Origin: RGIG8700 sp045648505
GTDB taxonomy: Bacteria; Bacillota; Clostridia; RGIG6154
Reading direction: 5' to 3'
Assembly: GCA_045648505.1 (NCBI GenBank)
Contig: JAZROD010000005.1
Location: 1 to 64,000, forward strand
Length of the DNA stretch: 64,000 nt
Both the position numbers and the translations under genes were made by a program. Positions 49,999 through 59,138 of the stretch are shown here, in pieces. Within the stretch, counting starts at the first letter, position 1. Each line of letters starts with the position of its first letter. Under the pieces are notes generated by a model, which worked only from the letters and a program-made list of their open reading frames with translations, made no database searches and was not told the DNA's origin.

Positions 49999-51876
49999 TT
50001 ACCAAATCTTATAGAACAATCTCATAATGATCAGCGCAGCATCGCCACGTGTCATATCTTCGTCTGCATGAATTGTATTATCTGCAGTTCTTGTAATAAT
50101 GTTTGCCATTGTTGTTAACGCAATATCTTTTTCTGCCCAATCTGCAATGCTAGAAGCATCAGCAAACGTGAGCCATTCCTCCGGTTTTTCAGGAGTGATG
50201 TATTTCATTTCTCTCTGAAGTACACGAGAAGCAATTGCAAGAATCTGGTCTTTTGCAATTGTTACATTACCACGGAATGTGTTATCTTCAAAACCAAGAA
50301 TCATTCCATATGCTTTTGCAGAACCTGCTGTTCCATAGAACCAATCAGACTTCTTAACATCTGCAAATCCACCGTCCGCATTAGGATCAACCTGTGAAAG
50401 AACTCTTAAAAGAAGTGCGGCAACCTCCGCTCTACTAATTGAGTCTTCAGGACTAAATTCTTTTGCAGATGTACCTTCGATGATACCCTTTGCAGCAAGA
50501 ATCTTGATTGAGTCCTGCATTTCTTCGCTAAGATGCTTAATATCCTCAAAGTCTTTTTCATTATTTACAATCTGGTAAACACCGCTTTCTGAAATCTTTG
50601 CTTCTATAGCACCTGTAGCCGGGTTATATCTACCACCGATTGGATTACCATTTTCATCAACGATTGCCATGTACTTCGCATCACTGCTAAGACCTGGGAA
50701 TGAAATCTTTACAGATTGTGTTTTGTCAGTATCAAAGTTTACAGTAAGTTTCTTTGTACTGCCTTTCATTGCTGTTGTGTCAATATCAAATGATGTGAAT
50801 TCCTTATCCCCTATCATATCCTTAAGTTCTGTCATTGAATATGATACACGGAAGTTCTTATCATTGATAGTAAGTGTTTCAATTCCAACCTTTTCAAGCT
50901 TTGTTACAAATCCTTTGTAAATAGTAATGTTAGCTTTCTTTGCAGTGCTGAATGTTGTATTTACGATATACTCTTTTGACAATTCCCTGTTAAGAGTAAT
51001 CTTGTTCTTATTAATTGCATCGTTAAGTGTCTTTTCTGTATCAGTGTACTTCTTAAGGTCAGTATCACTAATAGATGATTCTTTAAGAACAAGTTTATTC
51101 GTAGAACTTGATGTGCTAATCTTTTTAGAACCGATATTAGCCATCATTGTTTCTACAGAAATAGCAATTGTATTTCTTGCTGCTTCTCCCCCCATCGCCT
51201 CTGTGGAAGTTGCCTTAGTAACTGTTTCAATAAACTTTTTAGCATCGTTGGCAGAACCTACTTTTGCGGCTTCTTCAATAATCGGATAGTTTTCTGTAGG
51301 ATTGTACGCTTTTCCTCCTTCATCTATCGGAGTATCTTCTGGCTCATTACATCTACATGTTTCCCAACCGCACTTTTCACAAATGTTTGATGGTTCGGGT
51401 TTAGTAACAACACCGCCACCACCTGTATTTCCACCAGTTGTAACTGAGGTAGAGTAATTAACTGTTACGGCGGTATTGTTTTCGTTCAAGATACCAGTTG
51501 CATCAGAAATAACGAACTCATAACTACCTGTGTATGGCGTAGTTGTTGTATTTCCTGATGTGGTTGCTGTTCCTGCTGTCATTTGTGTAACATCAGGGTT
51601 TCCGAGTTTGAATTTCTCAAACTCGAAAACTCCATCATTCTTAGCTTCTGTGTTTGTTATATAAAGCAGTTTTCCGCTACCGTCAAATACTCTTAAAACC
51701 AAAGAGCTATTTGCATTGGCATTTGTTCCGCTTACTGAAATTTCATTACTCTCAGTAGCATTCGGTGCAGGATAACCAACGGTTACAGTATTTAATGTAA
51801 CCTGTGTAGCAGCAAAGACTGACATCGTGCTACATATCATAACAAAACACAACATAATTGATAATATGCGTTTCAT
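49999..51876 (-). CDS. SLH-domain surface protein, 625 residues
   Basis: The protein has a signal peptide (1-22), a beta-rich N-terminal domain (25-140), a Gly/Pro linker with a cysteine motif (NICEKCGWETCRCNEPE, near 165) that could bind metal, a central helical and beta region (200-460) and three C-terminal SLH repeats (ILAAKGIIEGTSAKEFSPED, FADVKKSDWFYGTAGSAKAY and a third ending MTRGDAALIIMRLFYKIW). It is held to the wall through the SLH repeats. It lies 35 bases after the giant repeat protein and may form the anchor for it, because the giant protein has no SLH domain. Confidence 0.88.
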   Translation of the reverse strand: MKRILSIMLCFVMICSTMSVFAATQVTLNTVTVGYPAPNATESNEISVSGTNANANSSLVLRVFDGSGKLLYITNTEAKNDGVFEFEKFKLGNPDVTQMTAGTATTSGNTTTTPYTGSYEFVISDATGILNENNTAVTVNYSTSVTTGGNTGGGGVVTKPEPSNICEKCGWETCRCNEPEDTPIDEGGKAYNPTENYPIIEEAAKVGSANDAKKFIETVTKATSTEAMGGEAARNTIAISVETMMANIGSKKISTSSSTNKLVLKESSISDTDLKKYTDTEKTLNDAINKNKITLNRELSKEYIVNTTFSTAKKANITIYKGFVTKLEKVGIETLTINDKNFRVSYSMTELKDMIGDKEFTSFDIDTTAMKGSTKKLTVNFDTDKTQSVKISFPGLSSDAKYMAIVDENGNPIGGRYNPATGAIEAKISESGVYQIVNNEKDFEDIKHLSEEMQDSIKILAAKGIIEGTSAKEFSPEDSISRAEVAALLLRVLSQVDPNADGGFADVKKSDWFYGTAGSAKAYGMILGFEDNTFRGNVTIAKDQILAIASRVLQREMKYITPEKPEEWLTFADASSIADWAEKDIALTTMANIITRTADNTIHADEDMTRGDAALIIMRLFYKIW

Positions 51877-51911
51877 TTTTTACACCTCTTTCTAAAGTCT
51901 ATTTGTATTTA

Positions 51912-54900
51912 TTATTTTTCAACTGTTTCTGCCAGAATAGATACAGCAGCATCGGGATCGCTATAATCTCCATCAAATACAAATAATTTAACTTTATCAA
52001 GATCTTTAGCATCAAAATCAAATGTTACATCATTGCTATCTCCATCTGAAATTTTAATGCCATTTATTGTAAGTACTGTCTCTCCCTTAAATGCCTGACA
52101 AACAACAAATGGAGTTGTGCCTGCAGCTAATGTAATGTCGGCACGATTGATTGTTGCTGTAAGTCTTACTCTACCATTCGCATCTGTTCTTGTAGGATTA
52201 ACAACCCAGTACTTTCTTCCGTCAAACTGACCTTCCGGTGTAACAACACCACCATTTTCAAGGATTCCTGTGCCATTTGCGAATGTTACGCCAGAAACCT
52301 TAATTTGACTTGTTGATGTCACAACTGCATCAGCACCAAGGGTAATGGTAATTGTTCTATTATCAGTCCATACTGCTGTATGCGAATCATCGGCACTGAA
52401 TTTTTCCTCAGCATTTACAAGGGCAACATTAGCCTTTGCATCAGCATTCTGCACCATGTTGGTAGGTTCACTAAATACAATTACAAACTGATCGCCTGCA
52501 AGACCGGTAGTAAAATCTACAACTTCATTATTTACAGGTCTTTCTGCTGTGCCCTTTCTTACAAACGCTTTCAAACTAAGAGTTGTTTTTGCAAGTTTTT
52601 CTGTGTTTATCTTATACTGACCAACAATACTATAAGTATTTGCAAATCCATCTTTGATTCCAAGTCCATTAAGCACAATATATGCATTGTCTGACATTGT
52701 ATGGTCATTAGACATTGTTATAACAAGTTTCTTATTATTATCTTTCCATTCAGCATTCACACCTGTGCCATACAATGCAGTTTGTGCGTTAATAGCATCG
52801 ATTCCCGCACCATTTGTTCTTGCTGAGAACTCAACAGTTATTACAGAACCTGTGTTATGTGACTCAGTACCATCATCGACATACGCCTTTGTAACTACAG
52901 GAATGAGAGAACCAGCGATTGAGAGTTTTTCTAAACCTGTAACCTCTTCATTTGTTTCTGCTGAATTTATTCCTAATCCTTTAATGTTTAATACATCTCC
53001 AGAAACATATGCTCCTGTATCATTATCAAGAACTGTTGCTATCGTTGTAGCATCAGCATCTAATACGATTGTCAATACAGTTCCATCTGTATTCCATGAT
53101 GTTGCAGGATTAGTTCCAAGATGTGCGTTATTATCCTTGAATTCCTGAATGTCGCTTAATACTGGTTTTGTTACCTTTCGGTCAAAAACAACTGTAATTT
53201 TTTCTGTTCCACCATTTTCGGATAAAACTACAGATTTCACAAGTGGCATTTCACTGTAACCGAAACTACCTCCAAGTACTTTTGACACAACAGGTGTTAC
53301 CACACCAGTTTTAATATTCTTAACATTTTCAAATTCTACATTGGTTACTCCAACAACTGCTGATGAATTAGCAGTGAGAGTAATTGTCCAAACTGTCTTG
53401 TTCTCGGAATAAGATATTGAACCAAGAGCATTTGCGGTTATTTCTACAGGAGTATTAAATACAACGATAATTTTGTCGCCAACTTTTGCAACACCAGAAC
53501 CATCATTACTTACAGCTGTTGCAGAAAGTATTTCAGGAGTTATTGCGTTACCAAAACTACCATCAATTACATGTTTAAGATTTGACGCAGCTTTATTTGT
53601 AGCTATAGAAGTTGCATTACATACTATCTCTGTTACTCCAAGGTTAATTCCTTCTGTATTAGTTATATCAAATGTCCATGTGTAATTGTCTGATGTTGTA
53701 CCAACACCAAAGTTAGTGGATGTAACGTCTTTTACTGGTGCGTTAAATACAACAACAATCTTGTCACCAACTTTTGCAACACCAGAACCATCATTACTAT
53801 AAGCAGTTGCACTTAAAATATTAGGTGTTATTTCTTTACCAAAACTACCGCCAATTGTTGTTGTCAATCCTGCAACATCTTTACCTGTCGCAACTGATTT
53901 TGCAGTAACATTAATCGGTGTTCCTATTACTACATCAGGTGTACCACCTAACACTACCTTCCAAACACAACCATCATCATCTACTTTTACGGGGGTTCCA
54001 GCAATAGGAGTTGCTAAAACAACATCACTTACAGCAGCATCAAATACAAGAATCAATTCATCGCCCTGCTGCTGTACGCCAGTACCTTTTTTGCTATATG
54101 CTGTTGCACTTAAAAGACTTGGTGTAACAACATAACCAAAACTTCCTGCTAATGCAAAATCATTAATTGCTATAGTTTTACCTCTGGAAACAATAGTGAA
54201 ATCGAACTCATTGGCTATATTAACATTTTCGTTACCTGTAAGCGTATATGCCCATGTAATTCCACTATGATCATTATCTATATTAGTAAATTCACCAAGT
54301 CCTGCAGCAGTTACTTTGGTTGTTTCAGAATTCATTACAACAATAAGTCTGTCTCCCGCTTTTGCAACACCAGAACCACCTTTACTGTATGCAGTGAAAC
54401 TTAAAATTTCAGGATCGATATCTTGTTCAAATCCACCTTTAATAGTAGCTGTTGCATCAACTGTTTCTGCTTTTTCAGTTTCAATATCTACAAGAATTCC
54501 GTTAAATGTAATACTATATGTGTTTGTAGTAAACTCCTGATGATTGTCTCCTAAAACAATATCATAATAGGAAATACCATTATGGCGCCATACACCAGGA
54601 TCTCCGTCATATTCAGGAGCAAGTCCCATATTAAAACCAGCAATATCTATGAACATAGTTGTTGAATCTTTGGGTTGAACTTCTGTATTGAAAAATACTC
54701 GAATAATATGTTTTGTTCCTTGTGTAAAAGCAATTGCTCTTGTTATTTTCGGAGCAATTGTTGTACCAAATGAACCTTCCACATCCAAGTTAGTTCCAAC
54801 ATATTCTTTTATGCCATCTGCGTCCTTAATTCCAAGTCCACCAAGATTAATAATAACATCATCATTTATTGTTGCTAAATCACCAATTTTAATTGTAAGC

Positions 54901-56873
54901 TCTGTGTTTATAGGTGTATTCCATGTAGCAACTGCGTCGCCACCAAGACCTTGACCTGCTTTTTTCACAATGTTTTCTAACTGTGCGCTTGAAATAGTTA
55001 CACCATTAGTAGGCTTGTCAAAGGAAACTACAATCAAGTCGTCTTTTGTATTTGCAGTACCATCGTTATCTATTGCAACAACCTTCTTTACAATTGGAGC
55101 TGTTGCTGTGATAAATGCGCCACCAAGTGTAAGGTCTTCTGCATCATAATCTATAGTTCCGTGCTCATCTTTGATGCCAAGACCATCAAGATTAATTGTC
55201 ATACCGTTGCTTACTGCAGAATTCGCTACAAGTTTAAATGTAAGAACTGTATCGTTTTCAGTCCATTGTGCATTTCCGTCAATTTCAAATCCTAACTTAG
55301 CAAGTGCTATAGCCGGAGTAATTTCAACATGGTTAGTCGGTCTGTCGAAATACACTACGATTTCATCACCTGTAAAATGAGCATCCTTTGAATTCTCTAC
55401 TGCAATAATTTTCTTTACAACAGGAGCAACAGGCTGTCCAAATGAACCTGTCGGAGTAGTATTCATAGTACCGTAAGTAAATGATGTCGGAACTGTTTCT
55501 CCTCCATTGAATGTGATAACATAGACTGTATTATCTGTGCTTGTTAACGGATACGCTTTAAAAGCATCAAACTCAATATATGCAGGCTTATCCTTTACCG
55601 GAGCATTAAATACAAATACAATTTTGTCATCTTTAACAACGCCGGGCTTTGTTGAAGCCTTAACAATTGTAGCCGCCATTTCAGTTGCTGTAACTAAATC
55701 AGCAGAGCCAGCAAAGTTACCAAGAGCAACAACTGTTTTTGTGTCAACCACTGCAGGTAAAAGTTTTGTCTTAACTGCATCATTTGCTGTATATGTAATA
55801 GAGGTTGAATTAGAAAGATTAGCATCTGTATTTAATGTGAGTGACAGTACTGTGTTCTCAACATCTGCCCATGTTGCTGATGAAGCCAAAACCTTATCTT
55901 TAATAGAGAGGTTATCAAGAACAGCAGAAGCTGTAGCATCAATAGGTTCATCAAATACGATTACAACTTTTGTTGCCTTTCCGTAGTTAGCATTTACATC
56001 ATCTGTAACACCAACTGCCATAAAGTCAACAGTTCTTTTTGATACTAAGCCGCTGATTGCAGCATCGATTGCTGTTTTAAGATCATCAATTGTAGCCTGT
56101 TCGTCAAACTTAAGATTTCTGTCAACTGTGTTTGCATTTGTAAGAGCTGTTGACAATGCAGCAAAAGATGTTGCTGTATAGTCATCAGCATCATATGCAC
56201 TTGCACTTAAAATTGCTGCATCCAATGCTGTATAATCGGCAGCGTTCTTTTCCATTGTATCGGATACTGTAACTGTTTCTCCCAGATCATCCTGTTCAAT
56301 TACAAAAGAACCGGTTTTTTCTACGTAATTGTCTTTAGTAAGAGTATAGTTGAAAGTTCCTGTGCCAACGGTTGTGGGAGCTGTTGTATAACCTGTAACT
56401 TCAATTGCAGCATCAACAGGAACAATTCCACTATAATCAATTGTCGCACAGGTAAGTGAACCTGTTATTTCAATATCACCGTTAAAGAAATCGGTATTAT
56501 CATTTGCATTGATTATTTTATCGTTTGCAAAAGTAATCATTTCTCCAACCGCAACATCGGCATCGTCTTTCAGTGTTATTACAAGATCCTTCTGTGTTGC
56601 AGGATCTAACACCATTGTAGATGATCCGAATGTTTTTCCTGCTACAGAAATATCTGTATCAAGTACAGCGCTTGGATCAAGTACAACTTCCTCAACAAAC
56701 GATATTGTAATCGTTTTTATTTGTGTTCCGGGCGCACTTTCAATAACAGTTGCTACCGCTGTGGGAGCTGTTATTGCAGCGAATACGCTTGTCGGCAAAA
56801 TCATTGTTGCAAACATTACTATTGTAAGCACTAATGACAACAATCTTTTTGCACTGAATGTTTTTGTTCTCAT
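51912..56873 (-). CDS. Giant repetitive secreted surface protein
   Basis: The start is the ATG at 56873 with AGGAGG 8 bases before it. The product, about 1650 residues, has a signal peptide (about 1-35) and then some 12 related units of 90-110 residues. Typical unit openings are LSATAYSNDGSGVAKVGDKI and VVFNAPVKDV; units end GGSFGxxITPxI. A FIVAR-like helical module (TATSFAALSTALTNANTV) interrupts near 215-275. The units look like immunoglobulin-like beta sandwiches used as adhesin stalks. The tail has no sortase or SLH motif. It is followed by an SLH protein and preceded by a TetR regulator, which may control it. Confidence 0.85.
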   Translation of the reverse strand: MRTKTFSAKRLLSLVLTIVMFATMILPTSVFAAITAPTAVATVIESAPGTQIKTITISFVEEVVLDPSAVLDTDISVAGKTFGSSTMVLDPATQKDLVITLKDDADVAVGEMITFANDKIINANDNTDFFNGDIEITGSLTCATIDYSGIVPVDAAIEVTGYTTAPTTVGTGTFNYTLTKDNYVEKTGSFVIEQDDLGETVTVSDTMEKNAADYTALDAAILSASAYDADDYTATSFAALSTALTNANTVDRNLKFDEQATIDDLKTAIDAAISGLVSKRTVDFMAVGVTDDVNANYGKATKVVIVFDEPIDATASAVLDNLSIKDKVLASSATWADVENTVLSLTLNTDANLSNSTSITYTANDAVKTKLLPAVVDTKTVVALGNFAGSADLVTATEMAATIVKASTKPGVVKDDKIVFVFNAPVKDKPAYIEFDAFKAYPLTSTDNTVYVITFNGGETVPTSFTYGTMNTTPTGSFGQPVAPVVKKIIAVENSKDAHFTGDEIVVYFDRPTNHVEITPAIALAKLGFEIDGNAQWTENDTVLTFKLVANSAVSNGMTINLDGLGIKDEHGTIDYDAEDLTLGGAFITATAPIVKKVVAIDNDGTANTKDDLIVVSFDKPTNGVTISSAQLENIVKKAGQGLGGDAVATWNTPINTELTIKIGDLATINDDVIINLGGLGIKDADGIKEYVGTNLDVEGSFGTTIAPKITRAIAFTQGTKHIIRVFFNTEVQPKDSTTMFIDIAGFNMGLAPEYDGDPGVWRHNGISYYDIVLGDNHQEFTTNTYSITFNGILVDIETEKAETVDATATIKGGFEQDIDPEILSFTAYSKGGSGVAKAGDRLIVVMNSETTKVTAAGLGEFTNIDNDHSGITWAYTLTGNENVNIANEFDFTIVSRGKTIAINDFALAGSFGYVVTPSLLSATAYSKKGTGVQQQGDELILVFDAAVSDVVLATPIAGTPVKVDDDGCVWKVVLGGTPDVVIGTPINVTAKSVATGKDVAGLTTTIGGSFGKEITPNILSATAYSNDGSGVAKVGDKIVVVFNAPVKDVTSTNFGVGTTSDNYTWTFDITNTEGINLGVTEIVCNATSIATNKAASNLKHVIDGSFGNAITPEILSATAVSNDGSGVAKVGDKIIVVFNTPVEITANALGSISYSENKTVWTITLTANSSAVVGVTNVEFENVKNIKTGVVTPVVSKVLGGSFGYSEMPLVKSVVLSENGGTEKITVVFDRKVTKPVLSDIQEFKDNNAHLGTNPATSWNTDGTVLTIVLDADATTIATVLDNDTGAYVSGDVLNIKGLGINSAETNEEVTGLEKLSIAGSLIPVVTKAYVDDGTESHNTGSVITVEFSARTNGAGIDAINAQTALYGTGVNAEWKDNNKKLVITMSNDHTMSDNAYIVLNGLGIKDGFANTYSIVGQYKINTEKLAKTTLSLKAFVRKGTAERPVNNEVVDFTTGLAGDQFVIVFSEPTNMVQNADAKANVALVNAEEKFSADDSHTAVWTDNRTITITLGADAVVTSTSQIKVSGVTFANGTGILENGGVVTPEGQFDGRKYWVVNPTRTDANGRVRLTATINRADITLAAGTTPFVVCQAFKGETVLTINGIKISDGDSNDVTFDFDAKDLDKVKLFVFDGDYSDPDAAVSILAETVEK

Positions 56874-56983
56874 CAAAGATTCCTCCTAAGATAAAATGAT
56901 TAAAATATATTTTGTTAATGGTTTACATTAATAATTAACTAACCACTATCAAACCAGATTAAATTCAACATATGTCACACCTC

Positions 56984-57550
56984 TTAATTTGTCTTTTCTT
57001 CTAGTTCACTTACTTTTTTATAAATATAGTCCATTTTTTCCTTTGCAAGAATTTCATTTCCCCACATGCAATAGTCATGCATTGTACTCACAAAAAGCAA
57101 GAAACACGACCTAAACTCAGTTTTATTAACCGAATATATCTCTGCAATCGTCTCTGAATAATCAATATACTTCATATAGATTGAAGATAATTCTTTTTGT
57201 GCCAGTTCTCCATGCAAAGGACTTGATATAACCTGATAAACAAACCTTAACTTGCTTTTTTCTTCCACAATCATACCAAAACCACTTTGCAACATTTCCT
57301 TAAGTGTTTTGGGCGGATTCTTAAAAACAGTGTTAAACATATTATCAAGTTCGAGCATATGCATCTTTGCACATTCAATTACAATTTCATCCTTTGACTC
57401 CAAGTAGCTATACATTGTTGATTTGTGAACATCGCAATATGCCGCTAATTCATTTAAGCTAGTATTTTCTAGCCCCTGCTTCACAAATAGTTCAAAACAC
57501 TTTATGAGCAGTTCTTTTTTCTTCTGCTCTCTCTGTTCATCACTAAGCAC
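56984..57550 (-). CDS. TetR-family transcriptional regulator
   Basis: I set the start at GTG (57550), 6 bases after GAGGTG; an upstream GTG at 57559 overlaps that site. Residues 1-55 form a TetR helix-turn-helix (LIKCFELFVKQGLENTSLNE, LAAYCDVHKSTMYSYLESKD). The C-terminal ligand domain is not specific. A palindrome typical of TetR operators lies 28 bases upstream (57578-57591), so it probably represses itself. The next gene downstream in the same direction is the giant surface protein. No good promoter is visible between the palindrome at 57615-57658 and this gene. Confidence 0.9.
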   Translation of the reverse strand: MLSDEQREQKKKELLIKCFELFVKQGLENTSLNELAAYCDVHKSTMYSYLESKDEIVIECAKMHMLELDNMFNTVFKNPPKTLKEMLQSGFGMIVEEKSKLRFVYQVISSPLHGELAQKELSSIYMKYIDYSETIAEIYSVNKTEFRSCFLLFVSTMHDYCMWGNEILAKEKMDYIYKKVSELEEKTN

Positions 57551-57577
57551 TTGTAACACCTCTTTTATTTTCTCAAT

Positions 57578-57591
57578 ACCGACCAGTCAGT
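57578..57591. promoter_or_regulatory. TetR-type operator ACCGACCAGTCAGT
   Basis: ACCGAC-CA-GTCAGT is a near-perfect palindrome (one mismatch) with the ACYGACYRGTCRGT form common for TetR-family operators. It lies in the leader of the tetR gene. Confidence 0.7.
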
Positions 57592-57614
57592 CATATTTTT
57601 TCTCAAAAAAAATT

Positions 57615-57658
57615 TGCCTGTCCTACTACATAATTCATATTATGTTGTAGGCTAGGCA
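57615..57658 (-). repeat. Left palindromic inverted-repeat site, also a minus-strand terminator
   Basis: The core ACATAATTCATATTATGT (57628-57645) is the exact reverse complement of the core at 57880-57897. It lies in a larger dyad (CCTAC...GTAGG, then TGCCT...AGGCA). On the minus strand the dyad is followed by AATTTTTTTT, which makes a strong intrinsic terminator before the tetR leader. It is a candidate binding and crossover site for the tyrosine recombinase at 57912. Confidence 0.7.
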
Positions 57659-57759
57659 TAGAATAATCTTATAGTCGATATGCACAAAACAAACTCAAGC
57701 GATTATTAGAACGACTTTTAGACCAATGATGTGGCAATTTTGTCATTGGTCTGCTTTTG

Positions 57760-57841
57760 TTGACATTTTTCTTGTGCAAATTTATGAAAATAAATTAAAT
57801 TGTTACAATTCATTGACAAATCGTGTCGAAAGTGCTATAAT
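57760..57841 (+). promoter_or_regulatory. Tandem promoters inside the inverted-repeat segment, with an 0A box
   Basis: Promoter one: TTGACA (57760-57765), 17 bp, TATGAA (57783-57788). Promoter two: TTGACA (57813-57818), 17 bp, TATAAT (57836-57841), a perfect consensus. Both read rightwards, away from tetR and into the right palindrome. The spacer of promoter two holds a perfect 0A box TGTCGAA (57824-57830), where bound Spo0A would block polymerase. The 351-base region without genes contains in addition a hairpin AGACCAATGA...TCATTGGTCT (57720-57752). Confidence 0.75.
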
Positions 57842-57875
57842 TTACGTGTATAATTATGTAAGTTATATTTTCTTT

Positions 57876-57901
57876 CACCACATAATATGAATTATGTGGT
57901 G
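57876..57901 (+). repeat. Right palindromic inverted-repeat site, also a plus-strand terminator
   Basis: CACCACATAAT-ATGA-ATTATGTGGTG is a perfect 11-bp dyad whose 18-base core (57880-57897) is the exact inverted copy of the left site. On the plus strand it is followed by CTTTTTATTTT, so it ends transcripts from the promoters in the segment after about 60 bases. It lies 10 bases from the stop codon of the recombinase gene. Confidence 0.72.
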
Positions 57902-57911
57902 CTTTTTATTT

Positions 57912-58751
57912 TCAGCAGAGCAACAATCCGAGTTTTTGTATTTGCATACGATGCACGTCTCCTGTTTCCATAGTGTAGATTCTGGTCGTATTTACACTTG
58001 AATGCCCAAGGATGTCAGCAAGTCTTACTACATCTTTCTCTATTGAGTAGTATGTTCGTGCGAATAAATGTCTGAAATTGTGCGGAAACACTTTGTCCTT
58101 TGATACACCTGCATCTTCACAGAGATTCTTTAGCATTTTCCATATGTTGCTTCGGTCAAGTGGTTTCCCATTCTTACTTACGAATATAGAACCTCTTCCT
58201 ATACCCTGTTCCTTAGCATATTTTCTTAACGCAGAGCATAATTTCTCTGGCAATATGACAACCCTCATCTTGCCTTTACAGTTAATTATGGCCTGACCTT
58301 TTAAGGCTGATTCTTTTGTAATATAGCGAAGTTCTGAAACTCGAATACCTGTTCCACATATCGTTTGCATCAAGAGGAACAACTTTTCATTGTTTTTACT
58401 TTTTGCAGATCGTAAAAGTTTCTCGTATTCGTCTTTCGTTAGCTCCTTATCTTTATTAGCAAATATCTGTTTCTGTATTTTAAATGTTTTCACTTTACAG
58501 TCATACCATTCCATATATACAAAGAAACTGTTAATTGATGATAACATTGAATTTGCACTCGCCGGAGCATACGATTCAATTATGGTGTTCTTATATTCAA
58601 TAACAGTTGTTTTATCTACTGCTCTTCCTTTTAGCCATACCATAAAAGCCGTAATATCTCGAATGTATTTTTCTAATGTTGCTTGAGACTTCTCCTCATT
58701 AATAAGATAAATTTTAAATTTGTTAATTAATTCGACTGTTAGTTTTTTCAT
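57912..58751 (-). CDS. Tyrosine recombinase/integrase
   Basis: The start is the ATG at 58751 (MKKLTVELINKFKIYLINEE), after AAGGAG; 279 residues. It has a SAM-like N-terminal DNA-binding domain (1-90) and a catalytic domain with the full set of residues: Arg137 (GTGIRVSEL), a Lys at 159/161, His224 and Arg227 (FPHNFRHLF), His250 (ILGHSS) and nucleophile Tyr259 (RIYTMET). Its small size is typical of XerC/D-like enzymes and of invertases that flip promoters or specificity genes. It lies between two inverted palindromes on one side and a defence-like gene set on the other. Confidence 0.92.
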   Translation of the reverse strand: MKKLTVELINKFKIYLINEEKSQATLEKYIRDITAFMVWLKGRAVDKTTVIEYKNTIIESYAPASANSMLSSINSFFVYMEWYDCKVKTFKIQKQIFANKDKELTKDEYEKLLRSAKSKNNEKLFLLMQTICGTGIRVSELRYITKESALKGQAIINCKGKMRVVILPEKLCSALRKYAKEQGIGRGSIFVSKNGKPLDRSNIWKMLKNLCEDAGVSKDKVFPHNFRHLFARTYYSIEKDVVRLADILGHSSVNTTRIYTMETGDVHRMQIQKLGLLLC

Positions 58752-58839
58752 TATTAACTCAACTCCTTCTAATTTTATTTTACCACCAAAGATAAAATAT
58801 ATAAGAGTTGTCAATGAATTGCATAATTATTGTGAAATA

Positions 58840-59061
58840 TTAAAAGGCGATTGTAATTTCGTTATCCGAAATACAATCGCCTTCATCGTGCATTTTCTTT
58901 GCTGCAAGCAACGCATGCTTAACATAAATTGTATTAAGTTGTTCTCGTATCGTTTTGGCATCAACCTTTTGTTCCACAAATTTGAACACTTCCACAAACA
59001 CTGCACTTTCAGTTCCATATTTGTCCCCATACATAATATCTTCTAATGTATATTTTGCCAT
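58840..59061 (-). CDS. Small hypothetical protein next to the recombinase
   Basis: The start is the ATG at 59061 (MAKYTLEDIMYGDKYGTESA), with AAAGGAGG 8 bases upstream. The 73-residue product is acidic and helical with a C-terminal strand (CISDNEITIAF). No family recognised. Its 3' end forms a strong terminator hairpin, so it ends the transcript of the island genes or is a separate unit before the recombinase. It could be an accessory factor for the recombinase; that is only a guess from position. Confidence 0.65.
   Translation of the reverse strand: MAKYTLEDIMYGDKYGTESAVFVEVFKFVEQKVDAKTIREQLNTIYVKHALLAAKKMHDEGDCISDNEITIAF
58844..58883 (-). terminator. Strong terminator at the end of the 73-residue gene
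   Basis: A long stem pairs CGAAATACAATCGCCTT (58867-58883) with AAGGCGATTGTAATTTCG (58844-58861) with one bulge, followed on the minus strand by TTTTAATATTTC. The stop codon lies inside the stem region. Confidence 0.8.
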
Positions 59062-59138
59062 CTGTGTCACCTCCTTTGGCAACACATACAATATCACATA
59101 AGAAAAGAAAAGTCTAGATAAAGTTGTATTTTACACAA

